Under the pieces are notes generated by a model. The model was not told the origin of the DNA, ran no database searches, and was given only the letters and a program-made list of their open reading frames with translations. 64,000 nt of DNA from Archaeoglobus sp. UBA234 (GTDB lineage Archaea; Halobacteriota; Archaeoglobi; Archaeoglobales; Archaeoglobaceae): positions 54,614 through 118,613 of the forward strand of contig DACH01000003.1 of NCBI GenBank assembly GCA_002494625.1, written 5' to 3'. The translations under genes and the position numbers were made by a program. Below, in pieces: positions 18,363 through 26,518 of the stretch (positions are counted from its first letter, which is position 1; each line of letters begins with the position of its first letter).

Positions 18363-18841
18363 ACTCTGCTTTTGTATTCATAAACCTATTTGCCTTTTTT
18401 TGTCTGATATTTGCTATTATAAAGGATAGGGCAAAAGCTAAGCGTGCTTTAGTCATAGCCTTGAACTCGTTTTTCCGTATTCTACCAATGGTTATAGCAA
18501 CCGTAATTCTGATAGGTTTGATTTTGGGTTTTGTACCGAAAGATCAGATTTCTAAAATTGTAGGTGAACAGGCTGGATTTAAGGGAATACTCGTTGTTGC
18601 AGTATTAGGCGCTGTTTTACACATTCCATCCATAATTTCGTTTCCTTTGGCAGCTTCTCTCCTAAAAAGTGGAGCATCTATCACAGCGGTTGCTGTGTTT
18701 ATAACTACATTGACTATGATAGGGGTTGTCACCTTGCCTGTTGAAATAAGAGAGATGGGCAAGAAGATGACTATACTCAGAAACGGTTTGAGCTTTTTCA
18801 TAGCAATCATCATCGGACTCGTCATGGGGTGGATACTATGA
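18359..18841 (+). CDS. Half-size permease A (ArsP_1/DUF318-like)
   Basis: 160 residues, four to five helices. The ATG overlaps the previous stop (ATGA). The motif GAVLHIPSIISFPLAASLLK, a Pro-containing re-entrant helix followed by SGAS, and VPKDQISKIVGEQAG are typical of the permease family related to the ArsP organoarsenical exporter. Full-length members hold two such halves; here they are two genes, this and the next, so a heterodimer is likely. A longer frame starting at 18260 overlaps the CopD gene and lacks family character. The substrate is not known. Confidence 0.75.
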   Translation: MNSAFVFINLFAFFCLIFAIIKDRAKAKRALVIALNSFFRILPMVIATVILIGLILGFVPKDQISKIVGEQAGFKGILVVAVLGAVLHIPSIISFPLAASLLKSGASITAVAVFITTLTMIGVVTLPVEIREMGKKMTILRNGLSFFIAIIIGLVMGWIL

Positions 18842-19350
18842 GGCGAGATTTGATGCTCTTGGGATTTGTTTCGAGTGTTACAATCGTTTTACTGTCGATT
18901 TTTCCCGAAAATCGGGGAGATGTGATTACATCCTCGTGGGAGTTTTTCGTTGAAATGATGTTGATTCTTCCAGCTGTTATGGTATTGATGGGTTTATTCA
19001 CAGTTTTCGTGCCAAAAGATTTAGTAGTGAAGCATTTGGGCAGAGAATCGGGATTAAGAGGTGTTTTCATTGCAATAGTCATGGGTACTTTGCCTACTGG
19101 TCCCCTTTACATAGCGTTTCCCATAGCTTCAGCTTTGCTCAAGAAGGGTGCGAGAGTGTCGAACATTGTAGTTTTTCTTTCTGCTTGGTCGTGTATCAAG
19201 CTTCCTCAAGAGTTAGTCGAGCTTGAATTTTTGGGAGTGAGGTTTATGTTAGCGAGGTTGGCTTTAACAGTCGTCTTTGCTATCCTTATGGGTCTGGCAA
19301 TAGAGCAGATACTTAGTAGATGGGAGAGATATGAATGTTGTGAAGGTTGA
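18838..19350 (+). CDS. Half-size permease B (ArsP_1/DUF318-like)
   Basis: 170 residues, paralogous to the preceding half-permease: VPKDLVVKHLGRESGLRGV matches its VPKDQISKIVGEQAG, and GTLPTGPLYIAFPIASALLK matches its Pro-rich helix. The ATG overlaps the previous stop (ATGA). A single Cys in WSCIKLPQE and a terminal ECCEG hint at metal or thiol binding, but this is weak. The two genes probably make one eight- to ten-helix transporter. The frameshifted cupin start overlaps its 3' end by 20 nt. Confidence 0.75.
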   Translation: MRRDLMLLGFVSSVTIVLLSIFPENRGDVITSSWEFFVEMMLILPAVMVLMGLFTVFVPKDLVVKHLGRESGLRGVFIAIVMGTLPTGPLYIAFPIASALLKKGARVSNIVVFLSAWSCIKLPQELVELEFLGVRFMLARLALTVVFAILMGLAIEQILSRWERYECCEG

Positions 19351-19667
19351 AGAGGTTGAAACTACACCTAATCCGCACGGTGTTGATGTGGGAGTGCTTT
19401 ACGATGTTGAAAAGGTTCAAGTTGTTCATGTCACATTGAAGTCCGATAAAAAACTTAAAAGGAACAACATTCACTGATGTATTGTTCTACTTTTTGGAGG
19501 GTTGTGGTGTTGTTGAGATAGGTGATGAGAGAAGAGAAATTTGCAAGGATACGCTAATCGAGATTTCTGTGAATGTCCCGCACTGTTGGTACAACGAAAG
19601 TGATAAAGTGCTGAGGTTTTTAGTTATAAAAGTTCCAAGATCGAAAAAGCTCGTAAAGATTCTCTGA
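19331..19667 (+). pseudogene. Cupin gene interrupted by one frameshift
   Basis: The first frame opens with an ATG at 19331 (NVVKVEEVETTPNPHGVDVG ... KSDKKLKR) and meets a stop at 19475. A +1 change near 19450-19465, beside an A6 run, restores a cupin: TTFTDVLFYFLEGCGVVEIG, DTLIEISVNVPHCWYNESD and LRFLVIKVPR. The two pieces together give a normal single-domain cupin of about 112 residues with the second-motif His in VPHCWYN. Either the gene is inactive, the frameshift is a sequence error, or it is bypassed. It is the fourth gene of the CopD-permease set. Confidence 0.7.
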
Positions 19668-20059
19668 ACTTTATTTATTTTCGTTAATTTTATTTTTGGC
19701 GGCACATAGCTAAATATGTTGGTGAGGCTAGTTTTGACAGTTTCATCTGATAAACACTGCAGGAGAAATGGACAAAAGGTTGCTGCCTTTGATGTATTTC
19801 AAGAGAGCCCCTGCCAGAATCTTCACCCCCTGAGAACTCGATAATCTTCCCATAACATCCCCGTTGCTGGATCCGCACCCAATTACTGGGAAAGAGTTGT
19901 AAACATTTTTTAAATAATCTTGAAAAGATATATTGCAGGAGAGGGGCTGATAAATATCGTAAACAAGGAGCTTGGTTACTGAGTGCAAAAACTACTGACA
20001 CTCACCGAATTCTTGGAGATGAAACAATATAAATACACCCCAAGGCATAATTTTAATCA
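19668..20059. other. Gap with an unassigned open stretch on the minus strand
   Basis: No supported gene. On the minus strand 19743-19988 encodes an 81-residue stretch that looks somewhat protein-like (SFPVIGCGSSNGDVMG, VKILAGALLKYIKG). It has no Shine-Dalgarno and no recognised family, and could be one more decayed gene. The right end holds the promoter of the MIP18-like gene. Confidence 0.35.
20027..20034 (+). promoter_or_regulatory. TATA box of the MIP18-like gene
   Basis: TATAAATA about 26-30 nt before the ATG at 20060 predicts a very short leader. There is no ribosome-binding site in between. Confidence 0.55.
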
Positions 20060-20344
20060 ATGAGTAAAAAGGAGATCCTTGACAGACTCAGAGAGATTAA
20101 AGAACCCGAAACCGGGACCAGCATAGTTGATCTCGGAATAATCGATAAAATCATAATACAGGATGGAAAATATCTGATTTATGTTAATTTCAGCTATCTA
20201 ACTTCTTCATGTATCGCATGTATGCCAATATACTGGACTGTGGTCAGATTTCTCGTCCGTAAAATTGAGAGAGTGATGGGTGAAGAGCGGCTGAAATACA
20301 AGATTATCGAGGCCGGGAAAAAAGAGGTTTATGCTGAGGGTTAG
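20060..20344 (+). CDS. MIP18/DUF59-family protein, probable Fe-S assembly factor
   Basis: 94 residues. KKEILDRLREIKEPETGTSIVDLGIIDKI follows the DUF59 start (helix, then D/E-P-x-T/E-G, then VDLG) and SCIACMPIY supplies the Cys region found where related proteins have T-x-x-x-C-P. The family (SufT, MIP18, PaaD) helps Fe-S cluster maturation or acts inside oxygenase complexes. The two cysteines at about 50-53 are C-x-x-C rather than the usual single Cys, which is slightly odd. It is transcribed alone from a TATA box just upstream. Specific client proteins cannot be named. Confidence 0.7.
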   Translation: MSKKEILDRLREIKEPETGTSIVDLGIIDKIIIQDGKYLIYVNFSYLTSSCIACMPIYWTVVRFLVRKIERVMGEERLKYKIIEAGKKEVYAEG

Positions 20345-20443
20345 CCTAAATTGTGTTATTTTATTCAAGTTATTTTATCTAAGTTATTATTCAGTTTGTA
20401 TTTTGATCAATCTTCTTATGTTCTTATCCGACCAGTCTATTCA

Positions 20444-21085
20444 TCAGCTAAGCCTTAGCTTTCCTGAGTGGGATTTTATATAATCGTAAATATATCTGAA
20501 ATCCCGCTCTATCGTCTCTGGTTCGGGTTTCATGAGGATATACAGAACTTTCGTTGAGGGAGTCAGTGATATATGTTTGACATTTCTAATTTTCGAAAAA
20601 CCCTGGATAAAGTTAACAATCCAGTCAGCATAATCCTTCTTGTCATAGAGGATTTCGTAATCATAATTCCCTATCTTAACTACCTCTTTTCTGAGAGCTA
20701 TCTCATTCTCTATCTTTGGTTTAATTCTGTAGTAACCTCTTTTTATTAAATGTGCTTCTCCATCAAGATTTCGTAATCTAAAAACCAAGTAGAGTTTGTC
20801 ATGCCTGTTCGTAATGAGTGACACAGGAAAATACATGAGACTGTGTCTGGGTAGAAGTGTCAGCGTATATTCGAGCTTCATGCCATCCTGAAGGTCAAAT
20901 TTAGCCCTGAATCCAATGTAACCACCCAACCATGTGAATATTTTATCTTCTGGCTTGAATACCTCTACACTCTTTGCAGAGTAAAATTTAACCAGTTCCA
21001 GATTGAGTTTCCTCCCCCTGAAAAACTGAATAACAGATACTGCTGCAAGCAGGAGCAATATCGTAAGAATTTCGATCGATACCAT
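20444..21085 (-). CDS. Membrane-anchored protein of unknown function, coupled to an ArsA ATPase
   Basis: 213 residues. One N-terminal helix (IEILTILLLLAAVSVIQFF) is followed by a roughly 190-residue cytoplasmic domain of mixed alpha/beta character containing FTWLGGYIGFRAKFDL and YDYEILYDKKDYADWIV-like segments. No known family is recognised. The ATG overlaps the stop of the ArsA-type gene (TGATG), so the two proteins are almost certainly made together. It may be a membrane receptor or docking factor for that ATPase, in the way Get1/Get2 serve Get3; this is inference from gene order only. Confidence 0.65.
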   Translation of the reverse strand: MVSIEILTILLLLAAVSVIQFFRGRKLNLELVKFYSAKSVEVFKPEDKIFTWLGGYIGFRAKFDLQDGMKLEYTLTLLPRHSLMYFPVSLITNRHDKLYLVFRLRNLDGEAHLIKRGYYRIKPKIENEIALRKEVVKIGNYDYEILYDKKDYADWIVNFIQGFSKIRNVKHISLTPSTKVLYILMKPEPETIERDFRYIYDYIKSHSGKLRLS

Positions 21086-21993
21086 CAAATATCACCAATT
21101 AATCCAGCTATTTCGTCAAGAGCTTTTAAACCTCTCGTTTCATCAAGTCTGGGAACTCTATATATGCTTAATCTCGAAAATTCCTCTGCTATTTTCCTGC
21201 TAATTTCATTGTCCTCGTATTTGTTGATAACGAGGCTGCTAAGTTCAATATCAATTTTATCCAAGTTTTCCATAATTCTTTTTGTTTCCAGATAGGGCAG
21301 TTGTTCAGGATTGAGCACTGCTATAAACTTCGTGAGACTTCTGTTTCTGAGCTTTGAAACAAAATTTTCCATCTCCCTCTGATACTCCAACATTTCCTTT
21401 ATCACTGCATCATTTTCCTCTGATGCAGGTATATCAAACTTCTCCCCATCTATCACAACACATATTTCCCCCTGGATTTTTTCTATGGCACTCCTCCTGT
21501 CAAGAATTTTCCTCCTTATTCCTATCAGTTCTTTCAACCATATCAGTGTCATCTTCGTCATTATCAAAATACGAATCGTGAGTCCTGTGGGAGGAGTATC
21601 AAAGACAATTACATCATAATCTTCCTTCTCAACAATACTTCTGACCTTCTCAAGAAGGGCGCTTTCCTCAACACCCGGATAATTTTTCAGTACATCAAAA
21701 TACTTTTCAAGGTTAATAACAGTGAGGTAGCGATATGCGTGCCTGAGTGTTCGCTGAAGATCGTCAATGTAGTCCTTAACAGCATCATCGAGATCAATTT
21801 CAGAGGCGAAAAGATTCTCATCTATTTTTTTCGGTTTGGTGCCGAGGTTTTTCTCAAAAACATCTCCCAGATTGTGAGCTGGATCTAAGGAGACTGCAAG
21901 CGTTTTGTATTTCTCCGAGTACTTTCTCGCAATGGCTGCTGAGATTGTGGTTTTTCCAACACCTCCCTTACCCAGAAGAAAAACAAGCTTCAT
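21085..21993 (-). CDS. ArsA/Get3-type ATPase
   Basis: 302 residues with the deviant Walker A motif GKGGVGKTTISAAIA at 8-22, SLDPAHNLGDVFE (switch I), DTPPTGLTIRIL near 143 (switch II) and NPEQLPYLETKR (A-loop). This is the single-domain class that includes archaeal TRC40/Get3, which targets tail-anchored membrane proteins, and bacterial ArsA, which drives arsenite export. No arsB or arsenite regulator is nearby, and the C-x-x-C zinc pair of eukaryotic Get3 is not evident. A membrane-protein role is therefore more plausible than arsenic export. ATG preceded by GGTGG; second gene of a three-gene operon. Confidence 0.82.
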   Translation of the reverse strand: MKLVFLLGKGGVGKTTISAAIARKYSEKYKTLAVSLDPAHNLGDVFEKNLGTKPKKIDENLFASEIDLDDAVKDYIDDLQRTLRHAYRYLTVINLEKYFDVLKNYPGVEESALLEKVRSIVEKEDYDVIVFDTPPTGLTIRILIMTKMTLIWLKELIGIRRKILDRRSAIEKIQGEICVVIDGEKFDIPASEENDAVIKEMLEYQREMENFVSKLRNRSLTKFIAVLNPEQLPYLETKRIMENLDKIDIELSSLVINKYEDNEISRKIAEEFSRLSIYRVPRLDETRGLKALDEIAGLIGDI

Positions 21994-22005
21994 CTTACCA
22001 CCAGT

Positions 22006-22275
22006 TCAGGTTACATCGAAGACTCCAGCCATCTCCGACAGGGCATCTTCATCACTGACTCTCTTTGTCATAACATATATCTCCCTTGCCAGATGGGGAA
22101 GTGTTCTCATTATAATGGTCGGTGGTGGACTTGGAATCCCAACAAAAAAACCCATCTGAACAAGTGCAAAGATGTTCTCAAGCTCTCTTAGCTCAAACTC
22201 AATCATCTCTGTGGATCCTTTCTTAAATGAGCCAAAAAAACCCTTCAGGAAATCCAATATGTCTGATGGTCTCAT
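22006..22275 (-). CDS. Small conserved-looking protein, first gene of the ArsA operon
   Basis: 89 residues from the ATG at 22275 (MRPSDILDFLKGFFGSF); an upstream ATG at 22296 would add seven residues and cannot be excluded. It is mostly helical, with an amphipathic N-terminus and a Pro-rich bend (VGIPSPPPTIIMRTLPHLA). No known family is recognised. It ends 12 nt before the ArsA-type ATPase and shares its direction. In this setting it could be a co-chaperone or adaptor for the ATPase, but nothing in the sequence shows that. Confidence 0.6.
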   Translation of the reverse strand: MRPSDILDFLKGFFGSFKKGSTEMIEFELRELENIFALVQMGFFVGIPSPPPTIIMRTLPHLAREIYVMTKRVSDEDALSEMAGVFDVT

Positions 22276-22313
22276 AACACCAGCTTCATAACACATAAAA
22301 AAATAAAAAAGTT

Positions 22314-24011
22314 TTAGGTTGGCATGGCAGCATACTCTTCAGCAGGCTTTCTGTAGGCATTTGCGAATTCTGCAATGAGTATGAAGTTCAGTATCAGCCC
22401 TATCCCCAAGATAGACTTAACAGCCACATTCGTGATAGGATCCTTGATTGGAATCGTGACTATGTACCATATGATTCCTGCCGTTACTGTCACCCAGAGG
22501 AACAGTGCCGGGATGAGGACTGCATAACCCCACACCTTTGCAGGTCTCTGAACTTTCGAAACCCATATAGCCGCGGTTATCATTGCTATGGAGGCAAGTA
22601 GCTGGTTCATTCCTGCAAAAGCAGGCCAGAGAATTGTGTAGCTTCCGCCCCACGCCAGATAGACTCCAAATAGTGCAGCTACTCCCGATGCAATCCATCT
22701 ATTAGAAATCACACCATGGAGAGATCTGTTTCTGTCATAAAGTGGCTCAAAAATTTCCTGCCATGCAAATCTTCCAAGTCTTGCTGCAGTATCAAGGCTG
22801 GTAAGGGCAAAAGCTGATATCCACAGCGTGGCAAATGTTTTCCAGAATGCCTCACTGTATCCGTAAAACTCTGCGAAACCCTTCGCATAACTGGCAACAA
22901 AGGTACCAAGACCTCCTCCGGCTTTTATGTACTGGGTACCCCACTCCACTGCCGGAACTCCCACTATTGCTACACCATACACTGCAATTGAGACCACGAC
23001 AATCGTTGAGAGGAAGCCCTCTGTAAACATTCCTCCGTAAGCCACCATTAACCCATGAACTTCCTTGTCAAGCTGTTTAGAACTCGTTCCAGAGCCTACA
23101 AGAGAGTGGAATCCTGAAAGTGCTCCACAGGCTATGACAAGTGGGATAGCAGGCCAGAAGGGAGAGGGGTTTCCTCCAATAACATTGGCTGTAAAGGTTG
23201 TAAATGCTGGTGCAGTAATTGGCTTTGCCAGTGCTACGAAGGCAATTCCAGAGGTTAACAGACCGAACCATAGAATGTAGGCATTCAGATAATCTCTTGG
23301 TTGAAGCAAAACCCATACAGGCAGTGAAGAGGCAAGTACGATGTACACAAAGAGGAACATATTCCATGAATGGTACTCAAGTACAACAGGGTTGTTGAAA
23401 CCAATCCATAGAGAAACGACAAGCAGAACAACACCGACCAAAGTTGAAACATAGAAATTCAGTTTCATCTTGTACATCAGGAAACCAAGAATAACCGCTA
23501 CAATCAGAAACAGGATCGATGCGGTTGCTGCCTGGGGTATTGAATTGAATAACTTCGATACAACTGCTGTAAAGGCTGCTATAACAAGCACAAGAGTGAA
23601 CCATATGTAAACCGGAAATGTCAGGCCTGTTCTTTTCCCAACTATTCTTCCCGCAATCCACTGAACAGACTTTCCATCATACCTCACAGAACTCATTAGA
23701 GCCAGATAGTCATGCACAGCTCCAATGAAGATGTTGCCAAACCACACCCAGAGAAGTCCCGGTAGCCATCCCCAAGCCATTGCCAATGCGGGACCTACTA
23801 TTGGTCCAGCCCCTGCAATGGATGCAAAGTGGTGTCCATAAAGCACTGCCTGATGCGCTGGCACATAATCAACACCATCGTAGTACTTGTGTGCCGGTGT
23901 TTCTTTGTCTGCTGATGCCCTGACGACACTTTTCTCCAGTCCCTTTCCATAGGTGTAATAAAGCACCAGATATATCACCACCGCCACCAGTACAAGATAG
24001 GTTGATATCAA
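22314..24011 (-). CDS. cstA: CstA-family peptide/pyruvate transporter
   Basis: 565 residues with about 16 membrane helices. Conserved marks are FASIAGAGPIVGPALAMAWG near the N-terminus, HDYLALMSSVRYDGKS (about 100), GALSGFHSLVGSGTSSKQL (about 300) and TSLDTAARLGRFAWQE. The family (carbon starvation protein A, BtsT) imports peptides or pyruvate. The start is a TTG preceded by GGGGTGG; a TATA box 80 nt further up suggests a real 5' leader. No cstA partner is adjacent. Which substrate applies in this archaeon is unknown; pyruvate would suit a cell with pycB and ppsA. Confidence 0.9.
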   Translation of the reverse strand: MISTYLVLVAVVIYLVLYYTYGKGLEKSVVRASADKETPAHKYYDGVDYVPAHQAVLYGHHFASIAGAGPIVGPALAMAWGWLPGLLWVWFGNIFIGAVHDYLALMSSVRYDGKSVQWIAGRIVGKRTGLTFPVYIWFTLVLVIAAFTAVVSKLFNSIPQAATASILFLIVAVILGFLMYKMKLNFYVSTLVGVVLLVVSLWIGFNNPVVLEYHSWNMFLFVYIVLASSLPVWVLLQPRDYLNAYILWFGLLTSGIAFVALAKPITAPAFTTFTANVIGGNPSPFWPAIPLVIACGALSGFHSLVGSGTSSKQLDKEVHGLMVAYGGMFTEGFLSTIVVVSIAVYGVAIVGVPAVEWGTQYIKAGGGLGTFVASYAKGFAEFYGYSEAFWKTFATLWISAFALTSLDTAARLGRFAWQEIFEPLYDRNRSLHGVISNRWIASGVAALFGVYLAWGGSYTILWPAFAGMNQLLASIAMITAAIWVSKVQRPAKVWGYAVLIPALFLWVTVTAGIIWYIVTIPIKDPITNVAVKSILGIGLILNFILIAEFANAYRKPAEEYAAMPT

Positions 24012-24087
24012 CCAAAACCACCCCCGTTTTCCTCACTCCATCCAAAATCAAAAAATTTTTAATCAATAATCATCTAACAAAAACCAT

Positions 24088-24099
24088 AGTATTTAAACA
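24088..24099 (-). promoter_or_regulatory. Probable TATA box for cstA
   Basis: ATGTTTAAATAC on the minus strand, about 80 nt upstream of the TTG start, in an otherwise gene-free AT-rich stretch. Unlike most promoters here it implies a leader of about 50 nt. Confidence 0.4.
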
Positions 24100-24278
24100 T
24101 ACCTTCTAACATGTTCTTACTCAAAATGTATCAATTTTTCTATGATGAAAATAATTGTTTTATCGATTGTAAGTCTATATTTACACAAAACATAAACTTC
24201 TCCTTTCAAAAATCAAAGCTGAGGTGATTTATCACAGCCGCAAAGGGGATTACATCCAATTTAAATTACAATATACCA

Positions 24279-24995
24279 ATGCTTTCTCTCAATCCTTTAA
24301 AAAAAGACTTGGACTTTGCCTCCGTAAGTTATGTGTCCAGCTATGCCTTCTGTCCAAGACTCTGTTATTTCAGGATGAGGTTCGAAGGATGTTCCGGGAC
24401 TTCAGGGAGCATGCAAGGAAATATTCCTGTCTCTGAAGAAAGGTCTCGATTCAGACTGGGCTAAACAGAAGTTCGTAGCAAAGGGAGGAGATGAGAAAAT
24501 ATTTGAAGAAGCTGTTGAGAAATTCATTTATGGGGAAGATGTAGAGAATTTAAGTCCATTAGAGTGGGGAAGTTTTTCTTTCCTCTAAGAAGTTCAGATT
24601 GAAGGGTACTCTGGATGAGATCGCCCTTTACAGATCGGAGATCGTCCCCATTGCTGTAAGTCTTTCAGCTCCTGATAAGGGTGTCTGGTTTAAGGATGCT
24701 GTTAAGATTGCATGCTACAGCATGCTTATTTCGGATAACAAAGAGTTCATCGAGAACTCATTTGGAGGTGAATTCAACAACCGGGGATTCGTTTATTACT
24801 GTCTTGATGGGGAAACTTATTAAGGTTGTAACTGGAAAAAGAGAGAGAATTTATGCTCTGAAACTTATCGAGAGGGTTTTGAGGATTGAAAAGAGCTTTA
24901 TTCCTGAAAGAATTGAATCGGGGAGATTTAAAATCTGCCAGTACAGAGAGTCGTGCAGTTCTGTCAGAAGTCCCTTTGCCTCAAAATTTCTTTAA
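24279..24995 (+). pseudogene. Decayed Cas4-like (RecB/PD-(D/E)XK) nuclease
   Basis: Following the sequence across at least three frameshifts gives one Cas4-type protein. Near the start, VSSYAFCPRLCYFRMRFEG is the Cas4 N-terminal segment with its first Fe-S cysteine. Next comes LKKGLDSDWAKQKFVAKGG. FKLKGTLDEIALYRSEIVPI holds the G-x-x-D active-site aspartate, and KDAVKIACYSMLI is the QxxxY-like helix. RFKICQYRESC gives the last cysteines. The active-site E-x-K lysine position reads VSL, so it was probably defective even before the frameshifts. No cas1/cas2 or repeat array is nearby. Confidence 0.65.
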
Positions 24996-25209
24996 ATTTT
25001 CAGATATGTTTTCCTGCCTGTTATTTTCCAATTTTATCCTTTATGCTTTATCTAACAGTGGAGGTGGCTGAAGTTTTGAGCAACACATTATACGAGAGTT
25101 CCGGGCTACAATACCACTAAAAAAGTCCAGCAACGCTAAAAAACTGTTTCAGGAAAAATTTAGAATTTCTCTAAGCTCTACGCTGAAAAATTAAAGGGAC
25201 TGAAAAAGT

Positions 25210-26508
25210 TTATTTTAGCTCATCAAAGCTCTTCTTATGCTTGTATTTTGTGAGAGCAATGTAAGCTGCTCCACCACCACCAATAAGAGCTGCCACTATT
25301 GCCCCTATGAGAATGAGCCTATCTCTCTGCTCAAAGAAGAATGATGTTTCTTGTGTTGGAGTTGGTGTTGGAGTTGGTGTTGGAGTTTCCTTTGCTTCAT
25401 CAATCTTCTTTCTCAGTTCTGAAATTAACGAGTTAGCCTGCATCGTCAATTCAGCCGTTTCATTCATTATATTCCTTGATCTCTCAATAACATCATCGAA
25501 CTTGTTCTTTTCCAGATAATCTGCAGTCTTATCGTTTTTATCGATCAAGTTCGTATATTTGCTCTTTAATGTGATTAACTGGAGTTCATAGCTTGAGACA
25601 GGTATATTGATGTCCTTCGCTTCTCTAATCGTGTAATCGAACTGCACTATTACAATAGAGAGCTTTTCAAGCTCGTTTCCAGCCTTCTCGTAAATAAAGT
25701 TTGCCTCAGCTTTTGATAACTCAAATGAGGTTTTATCAAGAAATTCTTCAGCATTTATGAGTTTATTGTCTGCATTGGAGTAATCTCCAATTTTATAGTA
25801 ATTTTCAGCAACGGTTAAGTTATCTCTCGCTTTTTCTAGATAATCTTTTGCTTCTGCTGTAACAGCACCTTCCTCTTCAAGCTCGTTAGATCTTTCTTGG
25901 AGAGTTATGTACTCTTGTTTAAGGCTATTTATGTCCGCTGTAAATTGATTAAGATTAAAGACTTTTATATCAACTGGTGGTAAGGCATTGGTATCAGCAT
26001 CCGAGACTTCGATATAAAGTGCTTTAACTGTCTCAAGTCTTTTTTGAACAGTTGGAACTACTCCTTTAACTCTCACTTCAATATAATCTACACCATAATT
26101 GGCTGTATCCCCTATACTAAAAGACATTTTTACAGTTCCATCTATAAAATCACAGATATCTTTAGGATTTTGGCATTTTCCATTCACATACTGGTGTTTT
26201 ATGGATGCCCCCGTTGCCAAAAAAACTGTAGCTTCAAGAGTGACTGTATCCAGTGAGGAATATATATTATAATAGCGATATACAGAACCTTCCCCATCTA
26301 AAATCGTTTTCTTACTTTCCGAAGCGGGTCTTATATAATATATAAACTCAAGTCTCTCTCCTGGCTGATAATAATCTTTCTCAACACCTTGTGGTGTTGG
26401 GTTCCCGAAATCACTTGCATTAAGATGTTCAATAGCCATAACAAGCGGCATGCTCGAGATCAATAAAATAAAAATTACCAAAGAATTAATTAGTATTCTC
26501 TCTTTCAT
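25210..26508 (-). CDS. Exported coiled-coil protein with Thr/Pro stalk and C-terminal membrane anchor
   Basis: 432 residues. A signal peptide (KERILINSLVIFILLISSMPLVMA) precedes a beta-rich domain of about 150 residues with a C-x(5)-C pair (NGKCQNPKDIC). About 170 residues of heptad-rich helix follow (from about 195 to 370). Then come a TPTPTPTPTP stalk, one membrane helix (LILIGAIVAALIGGGGAAYIA) and a lysine-rich cytoplasmic end (KYKHKKSFDELK). GGAGGG precedes the ATG. It lies 10 nt after cetZ and is cotranscribed with it, so a role linking the CetZ cytoskeleton to the envelope is possible. No known family is recognised. Confidence 0.7.
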   Translation of the reverse strand: MKERILINSLVIFILLISSMPLVMAIEHLNASDFGNPTPQGVEKDYYQPGERLEFIYYIRPASESKKTILDGEGSVYRYYNIYSSLDTVTLEATVFLATGASIKHQYVNGKCQNPKDICDFIDGTVKMSFSIGDTANYGVDYIEVRVKGVVPTVQKRLETVKALYIEVSDADTNALPPVDIKVFNLNQFTADINSLKQEYITLQERSNELEEEGAVTAEAKDYLEKARDNLTVAENYYKIGDYSNADNKLINAEEFLDKTSFELSKAEANFIYEKAGNELEKLSIVIVQFDYTIREAKDINIPVSSYELQLITLKSKYTNLIDKNDKTADYLEKNKFDDVIERSRNIMNETAELTMQANSLISELRKKIDEAKETPTPTPTPTPTQETSFFFEQRDRLILIGAIVAALIGGGGAAYIALTKYKHKKSFDELK

Positions 26509-26518
26509 ACTACCCTCC

